Shown in pieces: positions 16,423 through 23,813 of a stretch of 30,680 bases of DNA. Origin of the DNA: Chloroflexi bacterium RBG_13_53_26 (GTDB lineage: Bacteria > Chloroflexota > Dehalococcoidia > UBA2247 > RBG-13-53-26); the NCBI GenBank assembly GCA_001795035.1, contig MGMW01000091.1, positions 1-30,680 of the forward strand. The letters are read 5' to 3'. Numbering within the stretch: position 1 is the stretch's first letter; each line of letters starts with the position of its first letter. Made by a program: the position numbers and the translations under genes. A model generated the notes under the pieces. That model had not been told where the DNA came from and made no database searches. It saw only the letters and a list, made by a program, of their open reading frames with translations.

Positions 16423-17661
16423 TTAGTACTCAAAGGCCTTGGTTACCAGCACGTTCTCGTACTCCTCATCCGACAAGTCTACATCGTAAGGAGTCTCGAC
16501 TTCGCTGAAGTCAGGTCTATAGCAAACACGAACCGTGGGGCGGCCAACAAAACCAACGTTGGCATCAGCTACAATACCCACCTCCCCCGTATTCAACCTA
16601 ACCATCACCCCCGCTGGAAAGAGAGGAATCTGCTCCATGAAGATTTGCACCAGATCAGGATCAAACAGCCCTCCGCTGCAGGCAACAACCAGCTCACCAG
16701 CCTCATAGGGTGGAAATGCCTGTCTGTATGGTCTCTTTGAAGCAATACAGCAGCAGGTATCGGCTATGGCCAGAATTCTGGCCGCAACGGATATCTCATT
16801 ACCTTCAAGTCCTTTGGGATAGCCTCCCCCATTCCATCGTTCATGGTGCTGAAGAACGATATCAATCACCTCGGGGCTTATTCCCTGACACCCACGAAGC
16901 ATCTCTGCACCATCCTGAGGGTGATTGCAGATGATTTTCATTTCACTATCGCTCGGCAGTAGCGCCTTGGGGTTAGACTCACCATTGTCCTCCATCCTCC
17001 AGACATCCATGAAGGCCAACTCCTCCCATGATGCCCCTGGCCTTTGTGTAAGTTCTTTGGGTACCACCCGGATGTAGCCGATGTTCTCTAGCAGAGCTGC
17101 CATCCCCAGATTCATCAATTGGATGTCGCTTAGCCCGGCAGCCTTGCCCATCCACAAGGCTAGGCCGGCAACCCTCACGGGCAGAACATAGTCATAGTCC
17201 TTTGCTGAATGACATCCTGCTATGGTCGGTTCCCCCCTTTTAGTTGCAAGCACCTGCTCCACCATCTGAGTCATCAGTTGCAGAATCCTGGTCGGGTCTA
17301 CGCTCTGACTGACCGTGCCAAGCTGGTATGTTGCCACTGAACCAGTATTCGCCGCTTCCAGTCTCCTGGAACCAAGGACAACACTCGCCCTCTCAGCAGC
17401 AACCTGGACACTTGCCCAAAAATGACCAAAGGCTTCAGCCGCCACCCCCTCCAGTTCCGGTGAAATCACAGGCAACACCGCCGCATCACTGATACGTTCG
17501 TCCGCAATGAACAATTCCGCTACGGGCAGATTCCCCAGGACCTGAACCCACTCGGCACTTAGACTCGTGCCTTGGTCCAATATCGCATGGCCGTAACCGT
17601 CATACAGCGGCTTGGCCAACATCATACCTGGTTTAGAATACTGTACAGATATCCGCCGCAT
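16423..17661 (-). CDS. Degenerate HD-GYP domain protein
   Basis: A 412-residue protein with an N-terminal domain common in HD-GYP proteins (KPGMMLAKPLYDGYGHAILDQGTSL) and an HD-GYP domain (about 150-350). The GYP loop is intact: HHERWNGGGYPKGLEG (H272, H273, 278-282), as are N246-H247-P248 and RILAIAD (D301). The remaining ligands are lost: the first His is L160, the HD dyad is E192-N193 in LLENIGYIRVV, and the following Lys is Y196. About 25 residues are inserted before H247. The usual C-terminal strand pattern LNTGEVGIVADAN is present. Such a site should not hydrolyse c-di-GMP, though binding through the GYP face remains possible. The ATG lies 29 bases inside the end of cheR, with AGGTAGGA upstream, so it is translationally coupled. 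Confidence 0.9.
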   Translation of the reverse strand: MRRISVQYSKPGMMLAKPLYDGYGHAILDQGTSLSAEWVQVLGNLPVAELFIADERISDAAVLPVISPELEGVAAEAFGHFWASVQVAAERASVVLGSRRLEAANTGSVATYQLGTVSQSVDPTRILQLMTQMVEQVLATKRGEPTIAGCHSAKDYDYVLPVRVAGLALWMGKAAGLSDIQLMNLGMAALLENIGYIRVVPKELTQRPGASWEELAFMDVWRMEDNGESNPKALLPSDSEMKIICNHPQDGAEMLRGCQGISPEVIDIVLQHHERWNGGGYPKGLEGNEISVAARILAIADTCCCIASKRPYRQAFPPYEAGELVVACSGGLFDPDLVQIFMEQIPLFPAGVMVRLNTGEVGIVADANVGFVGRPTVRVCYRPDFSEVETPYDVDLSDEEYENVLVTKAFEY

Positions 17662-18517
17662 TTATCCTACCTCTAGACTCCTCCGTTGGAGTGAATGATC
17701 TGTTTGCCTTCATCGACCTTAAGGCGTCATTTGATGACTTCGTATAGAAACAGTGATCCAGTCTGGTAAAGCCTATTTCAGTAGCATCAAAGATACTTTC
17801 AGTGCCACCAATGAAGATCACTCCCCCACTCTTGAGCGACTCATAGAACCGACGGTTGAGTCTGTTCCTTGCCTCCTCAGTCAAGTATATGGTTACATTG
17901 CGACACATTATGAGGTCAAAGTCACAGTCAAAGGGATCAGAAAGCAGATCATGCCGTTCGAACTGTACTGCTTGCCTGATCTTATCGCTGATCCAGTACG
18001 ATCGCCCCGAGACTCTGAAGTACTCCTGAAGAACACTCTCCGAAAGGTTCCTTACCTCGGCTGAGCGAAAAGGTCCACCATCTCGAGCTCTGCTCAATGC
18101 GACTTCGTCAACATCAGTAGCCATAATCCTATGATGGCGTCCGGGACGGATTCTGTTCAATATGATCGCTAACGAGTAAGGCTCGCATCCACTTGAACAG
18201 CCTGCACACCAGATGTCCAAACGACGGCGGTGTGTCAATAATCGGGGCAGGATCAACGTCTCCAGTTGCCTAAACGCCGACGGATCACGGAAGAATTCCG
18301 TAACCTTGATCGTCAAGAATACAAGGAGTTCACGCAGCATAGCCTCATCCTGCTGGAGCATCCGACAGTAGCTGACAATGTTCAATGTCGGCGTGCGAGA
18401 GACAAATGCCGTCAGACGACGCCGCATCTGGCGCTCCCCATAGCTACTGAGATCTATCCCTGATAGATCCTTTATTATCGCCTTCAGATATGCGTATTCC
18501 CTGTCATCCATTACCAT
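17633..18517 (-). CDS. cheR: Chemotaxis protein methyltransferase CheR
   Basis: SAM-dependent methylation of receptor glutamates. The N-terminal helical domain is YLKAIIKDLSGIDLSSYGERQMRRRL. The linker TKVTEFFRDP-like segment reads IKVTEFFRDPSAF. The SAM-binding loop is DIWCAGCSSGCEPYSLAI, and the catalytic-domain motif FDLIMCRNVTIYL is clear. Length is about 294 residues, normal for the family. I place the start at the ATG at 18517. The alternative is ATG 18511, which overlaps the cheB stop as TAATG; a GTG at 18550 would give a longer, unlikely form. A C-terminal tail of about 30 residues is non-conserved and overlaps the HD-GYP gene start. Confidence 0.95.
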   Translation of the reverse strand: MVMDDREYAYLKAIIKDLSGIDLSSYGERQMRRRLTAFVSRTPTLNIVSYCRMLQQDEAMLRELLVFLTIKVTEFFRDPSAFRQLETLILPRLLTHRRRLDIWCAGCSSGCEPYSLAIILNRIRPGRHHRIMATDVDEVALSRARDGGPFRSAEVRNLSESVLQEYFRVSGRSYWISDKIRQAVQFERHDLLSDPFDCDFDLIMCRNVTIYLTEEARNRLNRRFYESLKSGGVIFIGGTESIFDATEIGFTRLDHCFYTKSSNDALRSMKANRSFTPTEESRGRINAADICTVF

Positions 18518-19605
18518 GTCTTTCTTTGCAGCCTCACTGGTTCCATACACATTTCCACGATCTGTCGTGCTATCTCCGGAAGGGGAACTACCTTGTTGGC
18601 CCTCCCTGACTCGACGACGCTTCTGGGCATCCCGTAGACAACACTGGTGGCTTCATCTTGAACAACTACCCTGCCACCAAACTTGCTGATGGTCACAGCA
18701 CCATCCCTACCATCACATCCCATGCCGGTTAGCACCACACCGATGCAACCGTCCCCATAGGCTCTGGCTGCCGCTTCCATTGTCACGTCGACAGCAGGAC
18801 GCAGTCCATGCTTCGGTGGCATACTGCTTAGGCCCACTGTGTCATCTGAATTCACCACTAGGTGATAACCACCCGGTGCAACGAGGGCCTTGCCAGGTCT
18901 GATTAGATCACCCGGCTCGGCTTCCTTCACTCGCAACTGCGCCAACTGATCCAACCTCTTAGCAAGGGACTTTGTGAATCCCGCTGGCATATGCTGTACT
19001 ATCAGCAGCGACGCGGGAAGGTCGCCAGGAAGGTCCGGAACAAGCTCACAGAGAGCCTTCGGACCACCTGTGGAACTGCCAATAACGACCACATTTCGGG
19101 ACAATGAACAACCGCTCATTACCGATAAGTCACGTTTCAGGCAGTTCCCATTCATTTCCCTTAGTTTGTTCCGTCTTGCCGTCAGCGCCATTCTCCGTAC
19201 ATCAACCTTGGCTGCTAGCTTGATCTTCTCTATCAACCTGCCCGTAGGCAGAGAGATTCTCCCCGAGTTGGCCAAAGGCGACTTGGGAACAAAGTCAATC
19301 GCCCCAGCCTCGAGCGCTTGTATCGTCGTTTCCGCGTCTTCGACGGTCAATCTGCTAAGCACTATAACCGGAGTAGGATGCTCCAACATGATTCTTTTGA
19401 GAGCGCTCACGCCGTCCATTCTTGGCATTTCGATATCCAGTGTCACCACGTCTGGTCGAATGTTCTTGATCTTTTCAATGGCATCAATGCCGTCTACAGC
19501 TACGCCAACAACCTCTATCTCCGGGTCCGAGCTAATCTCTCTGGAGATTACGACGCGGGCAAAGGAAGAATCGTCGACTACCAGCACCCTTGTCCGGTGG
19601 CTCAT
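18511..19605 (-). CDS. cheB: Chemotaxis protein-glutamate methylesterase/deamidase CheB
   Basis: A receptor demethylase controlled by phosphorylation. The receiver domain (1-125) has the phospho-acceptor D57 in VTLDIEMPRMDG and K108 in FVPKSP. The linker (about 130-168) is basic. The esterase domain carries the catalytic triad S178 in VIGSSTGGPKAL, H205 in IVQHMPAGF and D298 in LTGMGCDG. The 364-residue length is standard. Within the operon it follows cheY by 44 bases and overlaps cheR. Its role is adaptation, reversing CheR. Confidence 0.97.
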   Translation of the reverse strand: MSHRTRVLVVDDSSFARVVISREISSDPEIEVVGVAVDGIDAIEKIKNIRPDVVTLDIEMPRMDGVSALKRIMLEHPTPVIVLSRLTVEDAETTIQALEAGAIDFVPKSPLANSGRISLPTGRLIEKIKLAAKVDVRRMALTARRNKLREMNGNCLKRDLSVMSGCSLSRNVVVIGSSTGGPKALCELVPDLPGDLPASLLIVQHMPAGFTKSLAKRLDQLAQLRVKEAEPGDLIRPGKALVAPGGYHLVVNSDDTVGLSSMPPKHGLRPAVDVTMEAAARAYGDGCIGVVLTGMGCDGRDGAVTISKFGGRVVVQDEATSVVYGMPRSVVESGRANKVVPLPEIARQIVEMCMEPVRLQRKTW

Positions 19606-19649
19606 CTACCACAACTCCCAAAACACAACACTTGCTCTCATGTCTTGTT

Positions 19650-20006
19650 CTAGCTCAGCAGCTTCTGCACCGCCTGTAGCAGCCGGCTCGTATCGAAGGG
19701 CTTCATCACGAAATCCCTCGCGCCAAGTTCCAGGGCCTCCGTCACCATCGCCCTCTGGCCCATTGCCGAGACCATAGCCACCTTGGCTTCGGGATCAACA
19801 TCAATGATCTCCTTCAGTGCCGCCAGACCGTCCATGTCGGGCATGGTAATATCCAGCAACACTGCGTCGGGCCGGTGCATCTTGTACATCTCGATTGCCT
19901 CCGCACCGTTCTTGGCCTCATCTACATTGAACCCTTGCTCAGCAAGCAACCTGACACACTTCATACGAGCAAAAACAGCATCATCTACTACTAGTATCCT
20001 CGCCAT
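19650..20006 (-). CDS. cheY: Single-domain response regulator CheY
   Basis: A 118-residue stand-alone receiver with all active residues: the acidic pair in ILVVDDA, phospho-acceptor D52 in AVLLDITMPDMDG, the switch Ser in VAMVSAMGQ, and Lys in FVMKPFD. It accepts phosphate from CheA. Its target should be the LSQAEID peptide protein at the end of the same cluster, given that no FliM is seen. The ATG is preceded by GAGGAG at a good distance. Confidence 0.96.
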   Translation of the reverse strand: MARILVVDDAVFARMKCVRLLAEQGFNVDEAKNGAEAIEMYKMHRPDAVLLDITMPDMDGLAALKEIIDVDPEAKVAMVSAMGQRAMVTEALELGARDFVMKPFDTSRLLQAVQKLLS

Positions 20007-20009
20007 GTT

Positions 20010-20135
20010 TCACACTCCTCGCTGGTCATGATGAATGGACATCCATCGTGCACAGTCACTGTCGACCGTAACATAACCTCGGGCTGTGCCTCTCTTGACC
20101 GAATCATTGATACGCTCTCCAATCTGCAAATGCAT
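20010..20135 (-). CDS. Candidate small ORF between cheD and cheY, 41 aa
   Basis: An ATG at 20135 with GGAG about eight bases upstream opens a 41-residue frame, MHLQIGERINDSVKRGTARG and onward, ending in TGA inside the ribosome site of cheY. It fills most of an otherwise empty 146-base gap in a tight operon. There is no known domain. The frame could be chance; the ribosome site and coupling position are the only support. Confidence 0.28.
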   Translation of the reverse strand: MHLQIGERINDSVKRGTARGYVTVDSDCARWMSIHHDQRGV

Positions 20136-20152
20136 ATGCTTCACTCCAGACA

Positions 20153-20692
20153 CTACAGCCGAATAGTCACATTCTTGGCTGTGCGAACTATTACCTTCCC
20201 TGACTTTACCCAGAACCATACCGACCGCCCATGAAACCCTCCAGTATCGTAAGCAATTATCGGGATGCCTTCAGTTTCAAGAGCGACCTTTACCGCTGCC
20301 ACATTCTTGTTTCCAACATCAATCAGGCTGTCAGGCATCGTGCCACGAGTGACTGCGGCTCCACCTGCAATCTTGGCTGTCATTCGGGAGATCACGGCAC
20401 CCTGACCCTCCAACCCCCGAATCAGATGGACAGTACCACTATCAGCATATTTCCCCGGATATCCAGAACTCACCGGCCTACTGCCACTGGACGGGAGCAG
20501 CACATGCATCATTCCACCCACATGTGCTTCAAGGTCGTACACACACACAACTACACAGGAGCCCAATCCATAGGAGGCCAACACCGTGTCGGGATTCCGC
20601 GTTACCTGTACCTCACCCAGGCCAACAACAGTGACTGCTCCTTTGTCAACGAGATTTGTTATGCTATCAACCGGTGCTAATTCCGTTATCAT
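20153..20692 (-). CDS. cheD: Chemoreceptor glutamine deamidase CheD
   Basis: Deamidates receptor glutamines and, in CheC-containing systems, binds CheC and increases its phosphatase activity. The catalytic Cys is C46 in YGLGSCVVVCVYD and the His is H63 in GGMMHVLLPSS. The C-terminal GGFHGRSVWFWVKSGKV is the family closing motif. The first 20 residues are a non-conserved extension. The ATG overlaps the cheC stop as ATGA, a classic coupled pair, which fits the known CheC-CheD partnership. Confidence 0.95.
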   Translation of the reverse strand: MITELAPVDSITNLVDKGAVTVVGLGEVQVTRNPDTVLASYGLGSCVVVCVYDLEAHVGGMMHVLLPSSGSRPVSSGYPGKYADSGTVHLIRGLEGQGAVISRMTAKIAGGAAVTRGTMPDSLIDVGNKNVAAVKVALETEGIPIIAYDTGGFHGRSVWFWVKSGKVIVRTAKNVTIRL

Positions 20693-21309
20693 AACTGTCG
20701 CACTCCTGAATGCTCGTGGACAATCTTGAGAAAACTCACCGATGGGATCACCAGGAATGTTCCGCTGACCTGGCGGTCGTCAGTGCCGAATGTTGTTTCT
20801 GACACAAACACATCCTCGCTCTCCTGCACAATCTCAACGACCGCAACATCCATAATCGCTCCAGCCATGTCCAGGATTACATCTGGTGGCGAGGGGCGGA
20901 GGGACAAACCCAGACTGTCTGCTATGGCATTTAGATAAGATGACCCGATCACATTGCCCAGTTCTGCTAGGGCAGATTGCTCCATCTCCTCCAGACTCTT
21001 GGTTGATCCAGGTGCATTGCCCAACAGCATGTCGATTATCGCAAAGGCAACTTCCGGTTGGTGAACCAGTAGAATGTGTCCCGTAGCATCGCCCGTGAAC
21101 GTCAAGTAGATTCCTATCACCAGCCTTTCAGGACCACCAACCAGATGCGATGCCTCTCTGACAGGTACCTGTCTCAGGCTGAGGGACTTGATCTTGATTT
21201 GCTGGTTCACCATTGTCGCCAGGCCGGCCATCGCGTTATCCATTCCCTTGAGCGCCAAATTGCTCCAGACCCTCATCTCATCCTTGTATAATGTCATGTC
21301 CTCTCGCAT
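20689..21309 (-). CDS. cheC: CheC-like CheY-P phosphatase, one active site retained
   Basis: 206 residues from the ATG at 21309, which has an excellent GGAAGGAG eight bases upstream; a longer start at 21381 overlaps the cheA stop as TGATG but has no ribosome site. The second phosphatase helix is intact: ALAELGNVIGSSYLNAIADSLG with the E-x2-N pair. In the first helix, NLALKGMDNAMAGLATMV, the equivalent Glu and Asn are replaced (N and L), so only one site should work. The middle contains GIYLTFTGDATGHILLV and the end LVIPSVSFLKIV, both CheC-like. It should dephosphorylate CheY~P, stimulated by CheD. Confidence 0.87.
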   Translation of the reverse strand: MREDMTLYKDEMRVWSNLALKGMDNAMAGLATMVNQQIKIKSLSLRQVPVREASHLVGGPERLVIGIYLTFTGDATGHILLVHQPEVAFAIIDMLLGNAPGSTKSLEEMEQSALAELGNVIGSSYLNAIADSLGLSLRPSPPDVILDMAGAIMDVAVVEIVQESEDVFVSETTFGTDDRQVSGTFLVIPSVSFLKIVHEHSGVRQL

Positions 21310-21317
21310 ATCTTTCA

Positions 21318-21325
21318 CTCCTTCC
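21318..21325 (-). promoter_or_regulatory. Strong ribosome-binding site that decides the cheC start
   Basis: GGAAGGAG on the minus strand, eight bases before ATG 21309. It favours the short form of CheC over the ATG at 21381. Confidence 0.6.
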
Positions 21326-21380
21326 GGCCCGATGCGGCCGTGTTCATAATAGTGAGCGTTAGCTCGATCCACAGAGTTCA

Positions 21381-23168
21381 TCAGTTTTTGCTCGTTGACG
21401 TCCTGATCAAAGTCGGCATGTCTACAACGAGACCCACTCGGCCATCACCAAGGATCGTGGCTCCGGCTAAAGCCCTGACATTAGTCAAATACTTACCAAG
21501 AGGTTTGACGACAAACTCCTGTTGATCAACTAGCTCATCCACAACAATTCCGACTGCCTTCCTCATATCGCCGGCTATGACAATGATTCGCACTCCATCA
21601 TGATTTGTTGCTGGTCTTTCTATGCAGCGCACAGTCTCTATTCTTACCAGCGGAACAATCCTATCCCTTAATCTGATTACCTCTTTGCCCTTAATGGTTG
21701 TGATTTCCCGTGGCCCCAATCGAAGGATTTCCGTCACGCTTGACAGGGGCAATATATATGTCGTTCTCTGGGAAGAGACCATGAGCCCCTGAATCACGGC
21801 CACAGTAAGAGGGAGTATTATTGTGAATTTGGTGCCTTGGCCCACTTTGCTTTCAACTCTCACCGAACCGCCTAGGGCTTCGATATTTGTCTTGACCACA
21901 TCCAGCCCTACGCCTCTGCCCGATACCTCGGTAGCCATTTCCACTGTCGATATCCCTGCCAAGAATATGAGGTTCATCGCCTCGGCATCGGTGAGTCTGG
22001 ATGCTTCCTCAGCAACAACAAGCCCTTTCTGCACCGATGCGTCCCTTACTTTATTGGCTTCGATCCCTCTGCCATCATCCACCAGGGTAATGACAATGTG
22101 ACCCTCCTCTTGATACGCACTCAAACGAACAACCGCTGTTTCTGTTTTTCCAACAGCCTTTCGTTCTTCAGGAGTTTCAACCCCGTGATCCACTGCATTC
22201 CTCAACAGGTGAACCAGAGGATCCCTGATTTTCTCGATTATGGTGCGATCAAGCTCCGTATCTTCACCCTCAACTACGAAATTGAGCGTTTTTCTTTGCT
22301 GCCGGGCAAGATCCCTCACCAGGCGAGGGAAGCTGCCAAAGAGTGTACCTATCGGCAACATCCTTACACGCATGACATCCTGTTGCAGCTCGTTTATGAC
22401 CTTGACAATATGGTTTGAAGTCCGGCTCAGGTCGCGAATCAAGTTGTCATCTCCATACTTGGACTCGAGCATCCTGTTGATTTGGACCATCCTGGAACGG
22501 TCGATAACCAGTTCTTCCACCATGTTCATCAGATTGTCGAGGGTTCTGACGTCAACACGCACACTCTGAGAAACGGGCCGTTCCTCTTGCCGGGCCAGGC
22601 TCAGTATCCCCTTGTCATCTCCATCCACCTCGACAGAAGAATCACCCCCACCCGGTGCCCTTTCAATGGAAGGCTCTTCCGCACTCTCCACACATCCACC
22701 AGTCGAATGGCGACTAGACTTTCTACTCGGCGAACGACTATCCCCACTACGACGGTGATCAGCGATGGAGGCCTTCCCAGCCACCTCTCTCAGCTTCGCC
22801 ACAGCAGGAGCCACATTCACATCGCTTTCTTTCTGCAAAACCAATTCGTCTCTCAGCATCTTCAGTATGTCAAGACCCTGAAGCAGGCAATCCACTACTT
22901 CTTCGCTAGCCTTCAGCTTCCCCTTCCTGAGAAGATCGAGAAGGCTTTCCATGGCGTGCGTCAGCTCGGTCATGCGTTGATGGCCAAGCATGGCAGAAGA
23001 CCCCTTTATGGTATGAGCAGCACGGAAAATCTCCTGCAGCAGTTGGGGATCGCCCCCGTTCCCTTCCAGGCCTACAATACTCCTGTCGAGCAGCGCAATC
23101 TGCTCTTCAGCCTCTTCCAGAAAGACCTGCATCTCCTCTGCAGTGACATCAGTAGACAAACTCATCAT
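21381..23168 (-). CDS. cheA: Chemotaxis histidine kinase CheA
   Basis: The central kinase of the pathway, 595 residues. P1 (about 10-115) has phospho-acceptor H52 in FRAAHTIKGSSAMLG. A Ser/Arg-rich linker at about 125-195 replaces a recognisable P2 domain. P3 dimerisation begins at SVRVDVRTLDNLMNMVEELV. P4 has the N box VHLLRNAVDHGVETPEER, G1 VDDGRGIEANKV and G2 GRGVGLDVVKTNIEALGG. P5, CheW-like, runs from about 455 to the end (YILPLSSVTEILRL, GKEVIRLRDRIVPLV). The start ATG-ATG pair follows AAAGGTGA. Lacking an obvious P2, CheY and CheB may dock directly on P1 or P4. Confidence 0.97.
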   Translation of the reverse strand: MMSLSTDVTAEEMQVFLEEAEEQIALLDRSIVGLEGNGGDPQLLQEIFRAAHTIKGSSAMLGHQRMTELTHAMESLLDLLRKGKLKASEEVVDCLLQGLDILKMLRDELVLQKESDVNVAPAVAKLREVAGKASIADHRRSGDSRSPSRKSSRHSTGGCVESAEEPSIERAPGGGDSSVEVDGDDKGILSLARQEERPVSQSVRVDVRTLDNLMNMVEELVIDRSRMVQINRMLESKYGDDNLIRDLSRTSNHIVKVINELQQDVMRVRMLPIGTLFGSFPRLVRDLARQQRKTLNFVVEGEDTELDRTIIEKIRDPLVHLLRNAVDHGVETPEERKAVGKTETAVVRLSAYQEEGHIVITLVDDGRGIEANKVRDASVQKGLVVAEEASRLTDAEAMNLIFLAGISTVEMATEVSGRGVGLDVVKTNIEALGGSVRVESKVGQGTKFTIILPLTVAVIQGLMVSSQRTTYILPLSSVTEILRLGPREITTIKGKEVIRLRDRIVPLVRIETVRCIERPATNHDGVRIIVIAGDMRKAVGIVVDELVDQQEFVVKPLGKYLTNVRALAGATILGDGRVGLVVDMPTLIRTSTSKN

Positions 23169-23231
23169 TCACCTTTTACTTGTCCAGACCGCACTCTCAG
23201 ATGCTCACCAGCCTGGAATCTCGCTCCAGGG

Positions 23232-23741
23232 TCACCCAACCACGCTCGAGACCCCTGACTCTATGCCATGTGTACTAGCAGACACTGCCTGCTTCTCATC
23301 AGTGGAAAGCAGCTTGCCCGTATCAAGAAGAATCACCAGCTTCGTCTCAAGCTTCGCAATCCCCAGGATATAGTCAGCATCAGGGCCATAGACTATCGAC
23401 GATGGCGGCTCTATCAGTGAATACGGGATACGCAGTACCTCACTTACGCCATCCACTATCAGGCCTACATAATCATTCCCTGCCTCTACCACCACGATCC
23501 GCATCTCTTTGCTTTCCCCACCAACCGGGAGCGCCAGCCGTTTTCTGAGGTCAAGCACGGGCACTATCCTTCCCCTGAGATTTGTTACCCCTTCAACAAA
23601 AGCTGAGGCACCCGGCACCCGGGTGATATTCTGCATCCGGATGATCTCCCGAACAGACTGGCTGCTCACAGCATAGTGCTCAGAAGCAAGATCAAAAAGC
23701 ACTAACTGCAGTTCCGCCGGTGTCTTTGTCTTGCTGTTCAT
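23232..23741 (-). CDS. cheW: Chemotaxis coupling protein CheW
   Basis: Bridges CheA to the receptor. About 169 residues, one CheW domain: LQLVLFDLASEHYAVSSQSVREIIR, then ITRVPGASAFVEGVTNLRGRIVPVLDLRKRL with the conserved NLRG..PV.DL signature, and YILGIAKLETKLVILLDTGKLL. I choose ATG 23741, about ten bases after GGTGAG; the GTG at 23756 sits on that ribosome site. A 25-residue S/T-rich tail is not conserved. It lies between the receptor and CheA genes. Confidence 0.96.
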   Translation of the reverse strand: MNSKTKTPAELQLVLFDLASEHYAVSSQSVREIIRMQNITRVPGASAFVEGVTNLRGRIVPVLDLRKRLALPVGGESKEMRIVVVEAGNDYVGLIVDGVSEVLRIPYSLIEPPSSIVYGPDADYILGIAKLETKLVILLDTGKLLSTDEKQAVSASTHGIESGVSSVVG

Positions 23742-23813
23742 TCGTTCATCACTCACCTTTCTTGATCCGATCTATTGCCCCGCAACCCTGTTCAGAGCCG
23801 CCTGGGAAACAGG

